Positions 11,187 to 21,400 of a stretch of 64,000 bases of DNA are shown here, in pieces. The notes under the pieces are model-generated. The model searched no databases, had not been told where the DNA came from, and was given only the letters and a program-made list of their open reading frames with translations. This stretch comes from Lucinisca nassula (lineage: Eukaryota > Mollusca > Bivalvia > Lucinida > Lucinidae): NCBI GenBank assembly GCA_963580285.1, contig OY757014.1:12786725-12850724 (forward strand), written 5' to 3'. The position numbers and the translations under genes were made by a program. How positions within the stretch are numbered: position 1 is the stretch's first letter; each line of letters opens with the position of its first letter.

Positions 11187-11731
11187 CAGTCAAACTTCGA
11201 TGGGTCGAACTCGGTAGGCTCGAACACCACGTTTGGGTCGAACTGACTTTTCAGTCCCGGCAAAATCCCTATTCATTTTAACTTAACATGCCACCCTTTG
11301 CTCGAACCACGATGGCTCGAACCCTCGAACTCTAAGCCTGGTCCCTAGAGTGCATTTTCTGTGTAAAATCCCACCGATGGCTCGAACTAATTACCTTTTA
11401 AAAATTCCAGATTTATCGGTCAAGTCACGCAGGCGCGTGATCAGTATCATAAGATGCTGCGTCTTGCCGAAACAGCTGTTTACATAACACAGGTGTACTT
11501 GATTGGCACAATCCCTTTGATCAACAGTTCAAGAGATTAATGTTGAGAAGGTGTCAAATTAAGTTTATTTGGATAAATGTACCGCAAGTCACCAAAATCG
11601 CCGCAGCTTTGATAAAAAATCATAGTACACAAAGATGGTTCTTGCCGAGTCTGACTCCAATGGCTCGAACTACCGATGGCTCGAACTTTTTTCGGCGGTC
11701 CCGGCGAGTTCGAGCCATCGAAGTTCGACTG
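11187..11731. mobile_element. pogo/Tigger-like MITE, 545 bp, TA target
   Basis: The left end CAGTCAAACTTCGATGGGTC and right end GAGCCATCGAAGTTCGACTG are inverted, flanked by TA on both sides (11185-11186, 11732-11733). Internal ggctcgaac words recur. Ends beginning CAGT...CGAAC with a TA duplication are typical of pogo-type Tc1/mariner elements. No transposase is present. Confidence 0.78.
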
Positions 11732-11847
11732 TAGATTAAACAGAGTTATGATGTTTATGGTAATTTTTCTATATAATCAACACATTTTTTTTTATTCCTC
11801 TTTAACCATTAACCTACTGTACCATGATTATAACCTCTTCCCTCTAG

Positions 11848-12145
11848 GCCCCCGCCCATAGAGGCTTGAAGAAATATATGGGCTGCATGATGCTTCCACG
11901 CAGAGCTGAATCTGGCCCGCATACTAGTACTGGTAAACCGCTTAGAGGATCTAAGCCTGTTCAGGAACTGCGGTGCAAGACGGACCGCCCATGCTAATAA
12001 ACCCTATTGGTTTCATTGGGCGACAGGGCTTGAGATGTCATTTCATCTCAATGTCGGGTAAAAGTCCCACAGAATTGGAAGCAACATCTCCAAAATGACC
12101 TTTAAAGTGTTGACGGGGACGTTAAACCTCAAATCAAAGAAACAA
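11848..12145 (+). mobile_element. SINE-S copy with A-rich tail
   Basis: Full-length: ggcccccgcccat start, catgatgcttccacgcagag, taaaccgcttagaggatcta, cagggcttgagatgtcattt, ending gttaaacctcaaatcaaag-aaacaaacc. Confidence 0.75.
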
Positions 12146-12149
12146 ACCA

Positions 12150-12213
12150 AACCTCTTCCCTCTACCTTTGCAAACAGTGTAAATCCTGATTAGACAGCTT
12201 CTTAGCTTCTGAA
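12150..12213. repeat. P3 half-palindrome flanking the ribozyme unit
   Basis: Words tttgcaaacagtgtaaatcc and gattagacagcttctta match a left P3 arm, cut where the hammerhead-type unit begins. Confidence 0.45.
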
Positions 12214-12396
12214 TATTTTCTATAAAAGGGTTATCTTTGGAAGCAAGGAACACACCACAGAACTGGAAATATGAAGTGTACATGTTTTCTGGGCTAGACT
12301 TGCTTGGTTTTGGCCAATTAGGCCTCATCAGTGACCCTCAATTATTTTAAAATTCCATATTGTAATCAATGATCCCAAAGGACAAGAAAATATAAA
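12214..12396 (-). ncRNA. Decayed hammerhead-ribozyme unit (retrozyme-like)
   Basis: The reverse complement aligns end to end with the unit at 48250-48435 (ttatattttcttgtcctttg; ctgatgaggcctaattggcc; cccagaaaacatgt). The CTGATGA core (12325-12331) and GGCC/GGCC stem II (12321-12324, 12312-12315) are kept. GAAA has become AAAA (12308-12311), stem III is lost and stem I has a mismatch, so self-cleavage is unlikely. Confidence 0.7.
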
Positions 12397-12484
12397 CTAC
12401 ACTATGATGTAGGGCAGGGAGACTTTTTCCATCACCACAAATTCCCAGACACCAGCTGTAGTGACGTTAAATATGTTCTATAAA

Positions 12485-12900
12485 AGAAACTCAAGGAACT
12501 CACCAGAAGCCATCTGATCAGAAGGAAGAAACCAGCTGATCAGGATCAACACTGTCATTCAGTTTATGAATTTGAATGAATACATTATTTCAAGCAATTT
12601 GATTGGTTGATACTCATTAAAGGGTGTGGCAAATCATAACCAATAATATCATATTCAAAACCATGTCATAATAAAGTGCTTTCATTTACAAAGTATTTTC
12701 TCTGTGTCCTGCTGAATATTTGAAATAGCCTAACCCATTTTTGACTCTCAGTCAATCAGACTACATGATATAATGCATTTGTTTAAATTCTCAAACTGAA
12801 TGACAGTGTAGATCCTGATCATGCAGATGACTCTGATCTGGATCTACACAGTGTGCAAAGGTAGGGGTCATCGCAAAAATCAGGATAAGGGTTAGATCTT
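12485..12900. repeat. P3 palindromic MITE copies, head to head
   Basis: Two diverged P3 copies: ccatctgatcagaa...caggatcaacactgtcattc with gattggttgat, then tgacagtgtagatcctgatc...gatctggatctacacag with aggataagggtt. Confidence 0.6.
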
Positions 12901-13002
12901 CACATTTTTCTGCATAATAATAACAACAACAACAGCAGAAGTAGATTGTCTTTTTCAATAGAATTTTCTTGGTGATTTGAAAAGATTAACCTAACATGAG
13001 GT

Positions 13003-13315
13003 GCTGCAGCCCATCATGGCTTGGAGAAATAGAGGGGTCTACATGGTGCTTCCGCACTGAGCTGAATCTGACCAAACCAAGAGAAACTGGTAAACAGCCT
13101 AGAAGGTCTAAGCCTTCCCAGAAAAAGTGGTTTAAGTCAGATTGTTCATTATACATTTCTTCAATCTGCATTTCTTTGGGCAGTAGGGCTTGAGATGTCA
13201 TTTCATCTCCATGTTGGGTAAAAGTCACATAAAATCAGAAGCAATGTTTCCAAAATGACCTAAATTATGTGGACAGGGACTTAAAACCTCAACACAAACA
13301 AACAATCAAACAAAA
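13003..13315 (+). mobile_element. SINE-S copy, diverged
   Basis: Words ggcttggagaaatagag, gctgaatctgacc, agggcttgagatgtcatttc, and tail aaacctcaacacaaacaaac. Confidence 0.68.
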
Positions 13316-13390
13316 CCTAAATAAAAAGCAGCTTCCTTTGTACAGTTATCTTCCTTTGATTGTTTTTGTCATATGCCTTCAGATGCTTTG

Positions 13391-13660
13391 CATCACTTGA
13401 ACAAGTCTGTGAAATAAAGACCCCCTAAACCCCACTTTATATAGAGAAAACTGGGGTTTACGGGGATAAACATTATTTTTCTAATTTCTGCTCCAAGACA
13501 TAGGTTGTGGGTACTCGTTAGAACCGCCTCAATGAGGTGGTTCTAACGAGCATCCACAACCTATGTTTGGAGTATAAATAAGAAAAATATCACAGATTTT
13601 CATTGGAAAAGTAGACATTTTTGAGAATGCACCATGTTGCACAGGTTTGTTATCATAATG
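13391..13660. mobile_element. P1 hairpin MITE, copy 2
   Basis: catcac...caagtctgtgaa start and tgttatcataatg end. Central hairpin: aggttgtgggtactcgtt / aacgagcatccacaacct around cctcaatgagg. Opposite orientation to copy 1. Confidence 0.85.
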
Positions 13661-13701
13661 ATAAATTCTTTAGTAGATGATAATCTAATCTGTTTCCTAT
13701 T

Positions 13702-13772
13702 AAAAGGCTTGCCGTTTAATGTGAATTATCTGCAGCAGATGATTCACTTGTAAGGTCAAGCCTTTTTTTCCT
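13702..13772. repeat. P5 palindrome
   Basis: aaaggcttgccgttta...gtgaattatc pairs with gattcacttg...aggtcaagccttt. The same fold recurs at 22960-23165 and 37008-37195. Confidence 0.6.
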
Positions 13773-14185
13773 TAACATATTAAAAGCATTCTCAGAAAAT
13801 GTTGAATTAAAAACGGGCAGTTAAGCCCCTGTCACACTATGCCGCGTTTTCACTGCGATGGGACGGCGTTGTTTAATTTTTCAGAACGCCGTGAGATCGC
13901 AAGAAATATGGGATATTTTTGTGAACATGGACCTGTCATGGCGTCCCTACAGCGACCAAGACGTTGCTACGGAGCTTACATGGCGATCTATCGCGATCCT
14001 GCGGCGTTCTTGATGGCGATTGTATGCGCTCTCACGGCGCTTCCTCTGCGCTTTTACGGCGCTCACAATGCGTGCACTGCGTTTTTACGGCGCTCTCAAT
14101 GCGTGCACTGCGCTTTCACGGCGCTCACATGTTGAAGACGTTCTCAAAGTGTAAACATACATCTTCATCAGTCGAACAGTTTTGT

Positions 14186-14412
14186 TTGATTTGAGGTTTA
14201 ACGTACCATCAACACATTATAGGTCATTTTGAGACGTTGCTTCTAATTTTGTGGGACTTCTACCCGACATTGAGATGAAATGACATCTCAATCTCTGTCA
14301 CCCAATGAAACTAATAGGGTTAATAAGCACGGATGGTCCGACTCGCGCCCCTTTGCCTGGGCAAGCTTAGATCCCCTAAGCGGTTCACCAGTACTCCTGT
14401 GCCGTCGGAAGC
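14186..14412 (-). mobile_element. SINE-S copy inside the phased element
   Basis: ttgatttgaggtttaacgta, atgaaatgacatctcaat, cactagtact-like end. Truncated where ccaccgcaatcaccgcaagc sequence begins. Confidence 0.7.
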
Positions 14413-14544
14413 AAGTCCACCGCAATCACCGCAAGCAGGAGCAAGTCCACCGCCATTACCTTACCCGGAATGAGTCACCTCAGAAGTAGGTTTTCCGGGA
14501 CAGTACACAATCAAACTCTACTCTAGCCACTATTTATACAAGCG

Positions 14545-14567
14545 GGGGGGGGGGGGGGGGGGGGGGG
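14545..14567. repeat. Poly-G run
   Basis: About 23 consecutive G at the edge of a SINE-S copy. It could form G-quadruplex DNA, and its length may be a sequencing estimate. Confidence 0.85.
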
Positions 14568-14880
14568 CCTCCCATCGGGACTGGAAGAAATAGATGGGCT
14601 GCATGATGCTTCCACGCAGAGCTGAAACCGACCTCGCACTAGTACTGGTAAACTGCTTAGAGGATCTAAGCCTGCCCAGGCAAAGCGGTGCGAGATACGT
14701 GTAAACTCTATTGGTGCAAACATGCTTATACGTGTAAACTCTATTGGTTTCGTTTGGCGACAGGGCTTGAGATGTCATTTCATCTCAAAGTCGGGTAAAA
14801 GTCCCACAAAATTGGAAGCAACGTCTCCAAAATGACCTATACAGTGTTGACTGGGGCGTTAAATATCAAATCAATCAATC
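14568..14880 (+). mobile_element. SINE-S copy inside the phased element
   Basis: cctcccatcgggactggaag start, catgatgcttccacgcagag, cagggcttgagatgtcattt, tail gcgttaaatatcaaatcaat. Confidence 0.75.
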
Positions 14881-15218
14881 AGTTAATCAATTATACAAGC
14901 GGAGCTTATATGGCGTTGTAGGAGACCTCTGTGCGCCCCTGTCGAGCTCCTGTAGCGTTGTGGGAGACCTTACTGCGCTGCTATGGCAACCTTACGGCGA
15001 CCTCACTGCGCTCTGATCAGAACGCCGAGCGACGGCGTTTGTTTTGAGCATGCTCAAAATGCGCGCCGTCGCTTGGCGTTCTATGCGATCCCAACGCGTC
15101 TACTGGCGACGCCACTGCGTTGCTACGGCGATGTTTGCGATCGTACTGCGCGCACCTTTGCGTTCTGCATTTTTCTTGGACGCCGTGAGAACGCAGCCCT
15201 GGTGTGACAGGGGTTTTA

Positions 15219-15345
15219 GCAAACATTGCAGGCCCAAAAAAAGATGCCGCAAAACGCGGTTTCTGATTAGGGCCTGCAATTTTTGCAAAAAATTTAACCA
15301 TTTTGAAATGGATTTGTGCTATATATATAAGGTGGAAGATTGGTT
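15219..15345. repeat. P2 palindromic MITE, decayed
   Basis: gcaggcccaaaaaaagatgcc...ggtttctgattagggcctgc, then gaaatggatttgtgctatat and ataaggtggaagattggtta. It ends just before the acceptor of exon a. Confidence 0.55.
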
Positions 15346-15369
15346 AATATGTATATCTTATATTTTCAG

Positions 15370-15432
15370 GAGGATTTCTTGGCCACAGATGATCTCTTTG
15401 TGGAATACCTCAATGTCTTCCTTGCTTTACCG
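15370..15432 (+). CDS. RGS22: RGS22-like exon a (21 codons, first recognised)
   Basis: Acceptor tattttcag precedes 15370 and donor gtaagct follows 15432. The 63-nt phase 0-0 exon reads EDFLATDDLFVEYLNVFLALP without its last two residues counted in the motif; the LATDDLFVEY part is the conserved RGS22 N-terminal signature. An exon with the initiator Met should lie upstream; none was recognised between 1 and 15369. Confidence 0.92.
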
Positions 15433-18400
15433 GTAAGCTATTTTTGATTGTATGAGAGTCCTAGCAAATGGCACTTTGCTTGCAGATTCTTTTCTTTAAC
15501 TCTTGGAGAGACATCAAATTTTTAAGAGAAGATGCCAGTTCAGGCTAACTCCACTTGCAGTTTAGTTCTGGCCATTAGGAAAACATGTCCTTGTGAAATA
15601 ATGACGTCCAACATGAAGTGATAAATTTTTGGGTAAAAATGATATTAACTTTCTTATTTCTGCTTTCAACATAGATTGTGAGTGCTCGTTAGAACCGCCT
15701 CATTGAGGCGGTTCTAACGAGTACCCACAATCTATGTTGTTAGCAAAAATAAGGCAGATAATGTACACCCCCATAAACCCCATTTTCTCTATATAATTAG
15801 GAGTTTAGAGGGGTCTTCGTTTGACAGACTTGTTATTGTGATGTCAAGCTGAAACTTGATATATAGATATGAGACCATGATGTGGAGCAGAGCATATTGA
15901 TTTGAGGATTCGGTTCACCAATTATTAACAGTTATGCCTCTTTGAATATATCTGTGAACATTTTGTTTCTTGCTAACTCCTCCTAACACTTGATCATGCT
16001 GAAACTTGATATTTAGTTTGACCACAATGTGGAGCAACGCATATTACTCGTAATTATAGCCCCGCTTGAAAAGTGGGGCTATATTGGATTTGCCCTGTCA
16101 TTCCGTAATTCTGTAATTCCGTAATTCTGTAATTTTGTAATTCCGTAATTCCGTTATTCCGTTATTTTTTCGTCACAGTTTTCCCCGAAACTAAGAGAGC
16201 TAGAAAACTAAAACTTTGTATACACGTGGACAATGGGTGCCTCCACGGACCTTACCGAAATTATGACCAAGGGCCCATAACTCTTGGAGTTATCTCCCCT
16301 GATAGGTTTTTTTAAATGAAAATGTTTGGTCACAGTTTTCTCAGGAACGAAAGAAGCTAGAAAGCTCAAACTTTGCATAAATGTGGACAATGGGTGGATA
16401 TAGGGAGCTTACCAAAATAATGGCCAAGGGCCCATAACTGTTGGAGTTATCTCTCCTGATAGGTTTTTTAAATAAATGAAAATATAGGTTTTTTTTAAAT
16501 GAAAATGTTTGGTCACAGTTTTCTCAGGAACTAAAGAAGCTAGAAACCTCAAACTTTGCATAAATGTGGACAATGGGTGGATATAGGGAGCTAACCAAAA
16601 TAATGGCCGAGGGCCCATTACTTTTGGAGTTATCTCCCCTGATAGTATAGTTTTTTTTAATAAATGAAAAGGTTTGGTGACAGTTTTCTCAGGAACTAAG
16701 AAAGCTAGAATACTGAAACTTTGTATGAACATGAAAAGTGGGTGGATGTATGGCCCTTACCAAAATAATGGCCAAAGGCCCATCAGGTACTAAGAAAGCT
16801 AGAAAGCTGAAACTTTGTATAAACATGAACATTAGGTGGATGTAAGTAAATAATGGCCAACAACATTACTCTTGGGGTTATCTCCCCAGCAAAGAAAAAA
16901 AAAAATATTAAAGTTTTCTCTGGAACTAAGAAAGCTCCCCTGATAGGTTAAAAGCTTTTAGAGTCAATGTGTCTTACTCCTCTGATAGCGCTATAGCGGG
17001 GCTATAGTCAGATCCTCTGACAGCTCTAGTTTGAGATTGTGATTCACCAAATAAAAACAAAGTTATGCCCCTTTGCAAATTCTTTTAAACATTTTGTTTG
17101 TGGCTACAATTAAAATCTGATATACAGTTATATGTGGGGCAGTACAACATTATCAAGCTGAAACTTGATATTTAGTTTGACTATGATGTGGTGCAGCGCA
17201 TATTGTTTAGAGGTTTTGGTCCACCAATTACTATAGAGTTATTTCCCTTTTGAAAATTTCTGTTAACATTTTGTTTCTGGCTAACTCCTATAATTTTGAT
17301 CTGATCAAGCTGAAACTCGGTATATAGTAAGACCATGATGTGGAGCAGTTCATATTGTTTCGAGGTTGCAGTCTAACAAATATTAACTTGCCACAGGTAT
17401 ATAATTCCCCTCTTGCAGAGGTCTTGTTTCTTATTAACCCATTTAATACCAGAAACCCCTAAACGGGTAGTTGGCAAACAGTGCAGCCCCAGATCAGACA
17501 CCACAGGATGCGGCGTCTGATCAGGGCCTACATTGTTTGCAAAAAGTCCAGCCATTTTTCAAATAGATTTGATGAAAACACAACCTGACACCCCTAAATT
17601 GTGAAATGGGCTCCTCCTGTATATAAGGAGGAAGATTCTATTTGGTACAAAAAGGGTTAAGAGAAAGAAGGCATCACAAAAACATGCCTATATGATTTTG
17701 ACCCCCATGAACCCCACTTTTATATAGTAAAACTGGGGTTTACAGGAGTAAAGCTCATTTTTCTATTTTCTGCTCTAAAATATAGATTATGGGTATTCCT
17801 TAGAACCGCCTCGATGAGGTGGTTCTAACGAGTACCCACAATCAATATTTTGAGCAGAAATAAGAAAAGTATCGCAGTTTTTTACCTTAAAATTTTCGCT
17901 TTTTAGGCGGTTAAGTTTACAATGTATTTTGTAAGGGCGTGTTTTCGTAATGCTTGGCATAACACATACAGATCATTGTATTATGACAGATAGGCCTAAG
18001 CAAACAGCGAAGACCCGATCAGACTGTTCCTGGAACATTCAGGTTCTACACCATTTGCTGTGCTGTTTGCACCATTTTGACCCCTTGCAAGATCGTGAAA
18101 CAAATTTGTGAAAATTTTAGGAAATTACAGCAAGTCCTTAAAGTGTTCGAATTTTTTAATTTTTTACAGTAATAACAAAAAAGAAAAAAAAAATAAATGA
18201 ATAAATTTGCCATCTGCTCCAAATTTTCTTTGTTGCTTTAAATAAATGAGTACATCCTCAGTGCTGGCAAACTGGCAAAATGGCTGGAATAGCATGCCTT
18301 TAAACAGCATTCCAGAATAGAATAATAATGGGGTGGAGTGGCATTTTTGTGGACCGAAAAACGTGAAATAGCTGAATGTTATATGGCTTTGTAACACACA

Positions 18401-21400
18401 CTTCTTTGTCTTCATAGCAAGGTAGAGTGGATGTGAAATATTGAATTTTCAAGTGTAGTTACCCTTGATTTTTCACCTTCACCCTTTCAACCCCGAGTTT
18501 TTGAACTGGACTCCTCAATCTTTGAATAAGGTGACACCCATTCTTGTAAAAAGTGGGGTTTGGTCAATATTATTAATAGGATGACAAACAGTTAAACGCC
18601 AGGGGCCAGTTTTTCAAATCTAATTATGCCATTAGTTAACATTGTTAATTTTTGATCATTGAATATAGCAAATATTCAAATATTTGCTGAAAAAACTGTG
18701 AGCAGCTTTTGCAAATGCAAGAGCTGCTCACATTTTTGCAGCAAAAATAACACTATATTAGATATTCTGCTTTCTAGAGCACATTACGATAACACACCCG
18801 TGTGACATAGTGTATTTTCCGCATCTCCAAAATGGCTACTTTTCTGATGAAAATCCGTGATATTTTTCTTACTGCAAACATAGGTTGTGGGTACTCGTTA
18901 GAACCGCCTCAATGAGGCGGTTCTAACGAGCACCCACAACCTATGTCTTGGAACAGAAATGAGGAAAATAATGTATACCCCCTTAAACCCCAGTTTTCTC
19001 TATATAAAGTGGGGTTTAGGGGGTCTTTAATTCACGGACTTGTTCACATGATGGGTAACAATTTGACCAATAACTGGCCCCTGACCAACAAAGCAACAAG
19101 ATGACAAACAGTATAGATCCTCATGAGATGACGCTGTACCAACTCCACAGGATTGAAAGGATAAAATTTATGCTTTTAAGTCAAGCGGCAGTTTATAGAC
19201 TTGTGTCAACAAACTGAAGTATGGTGGCAAACAAATTGTTATTCTTTTGCAGGGCCCATAAAAATTAAGGTGCATAAATGCACCCTCAAATTTTAGGAGT
19301 AATTTTTGTCAAGCGGGCCATTACAAAAAAGAACAACAAAAAACGCATATTCAAATATAATGAAAAATTTTACCACCAAAAAATGAAAATTTCATTGGTG
19401 CTTAACAGCCATTCACATACACAGAATGTCATTATGCCCCTCTCCCCTCATAGTGGCAATCTTGAAATTATTTAAATAACATCTCCCAAACCGTAGTGTC
19501 AGATTAAGCTGATGGGCCACATTAGGTCAGAATTGCTATAATCATTCTGTTCCAGTATCCAGAATGGTCACTGTTGCTGTGGCAGCCATCTTAAAGACCT
19601 TCAAATGGCTGCGCATTTGCTCCCGAATGGTCGATGGAATTGAGCTAAAACTTGGTGGAAGGCATTGGTGTGAAATGGAGATTCAGATTTTTTAGCTCAC
19701 CTGTCACTCTGTGACATTGTGACCTTTTGTGACCACTCAATGTCCGTTGTGCATCATCCGTTGTGTGTCATCTATCTGTCAACAATTTACTTAAAAGACA
19801 TCCTCCTAAACCAGTGAATAGATTTTAAAATAATTTTACAGAAATGTTCCTTGGGTCACCCTCTACCAAAATTGCCTAAATGGTTCCAGTCCACTGAACA
19901 GGATGGCCACCAGAGCTAAAAATAGAAAAAAATGGAAAATACATTAAAACACCATCTCCTCCTAGGCCACTGGCCCAATTTCAAAATAATTTCACAGGAA
20001 TATTCCTTTGGGGAACATTTACCAAAATTGTCCAAACCATTCTGCTCGGCCACCAAAGCTAAAAATAGAAAAAAATCTTTAAATAACTTTTCCTCTTTAA
20101 CCGGTGTAAGGATTTTGAAATAATTTTACAGGACTGTTCCTTGGGTGATCCTCTACCAAAATTATGAAAGAAGATGGCTGAACAAGATGGCAACCAGAGC
20201 TAAAAATTAAAGAGAAAATAAGAAAAACCTTGAAAGGCCATCTCCTAGGCCACTGGCCCAATTTCAAAATAATATCACAGGAACATTCCTAGGCAGACTC
20301 TCAACCGAAATTGCCCAAATCATACACTTGGATGAACAAGATGGCTGCCAGAGCTAAACATAGAAAAAATCTTTAAACAAAATCTCCTTTTTAACCAGTC
20401 TATGGATTTTGAAATAATTTTACAGGTATTCTTGTTCTTAGACGAATATGTTCACCAGAGCTAAAGACAGAAAAACATTTAAACGACTTCTGTTAAACCG
20501 GTGGATTGATTTTAAAATAATTTTACAGGAATGTTGCATGGATGACCTTGCAAAATTGATAAAAATACTTTTGCTCCACTTCACATGATGGCCACCAGAG
20601 CTAAGAATATAAAAGCCTTTAAATGACTTCTGCTCCTTAACAGCTAGACTGATTTTGAAATAATTTCACAGAAATGTTCCTAGGGTCACCGTCAAGCAAA
20701 ATTGCTGAAACGCGGCACTTCACTTTATATTACCTACCATTTGATTTGCACAATATTGACCAGATGAGCGATTCCAGGCCATCATGGAGCTTTGGTTAAA
20801 ATAATTCTTTTGTGATTTTCAAGATGGCTGCCATTGTGGCCATCTTGAAAATCTTCAAAGAACATTTACTTGAGCAGAAGCAGGTATTGGGCATAATGGA
20901 GATTCAGAATGTTTATAGTTCATACTAATTTATTTTAGTTTGATTGTGATGAGAGCTTTAATCTTATTTGAATCACTCTGGAACACTCATTCCGGATGTT
21001 ATCACGCACATGAGAGAGACGCAGTGACTGTTACACAACTGCTACCCATTTTCACCTGGGTGGAGTATGCAGTGGCATTGCGACACTTTCCCAAGGACAC
21101 ACCTCGCCTCCAGTGACCAGATTTAAACAGACAACCTCTTGATAATAAGTCGAACGTGCTAACCACTGAGCTATCAAAAACATAAAATCATTATGATTGA
21201 TATCCAAGATGCGTCTATGGTGGCCATCTTGATAGTCTTCAACTCAAATCATTCTTCTCTTGAACGATCAGTCAGATTGAGTTGAAACTTGGTGGGAGGC
21301 ATTGGGGTGACATTGAGATTCAGATTTGCTACAATTTTTGTTGTATTGTGATTTTAAGATGGTTACCATGGTAGCCTTCTTGAAATTTCTCAAAGAACTT

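Larger units (their letters stand above)
13824..15215. mobile_element. TIR element with helically phased GCG words, split by SINEs
   Basis: Ends AGCCCCTGTCACACTA and TGGTGTGACAGGGGTT are inverted, inside a TTA direct duplication (13821-13823, 15216-15218), which suggests a TWA-target (PIF/Harbinger-like) transposon. Both arms carry short words (acggcg, actgcg, ggcgct). GCG starts at 13983, 13993, 14004, 14016, 14026, 14037, 14048, 14059, 14070, 14079, 14090, 14101, 14110 and 14121, a mean of 10.6 bp. SINE-S copies (14186-14880) interrupt the middle. No transposase is seen; open frames inside are by-products of the repeats. Confidence 0.75.

Noticed and set aside
13839..15436. Several 60-130 codon Ala/Arg/Cys-rich frames
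   Set aside because: By-products of the GCG word array; two are on opposite strands over the same DNA and none has family features.
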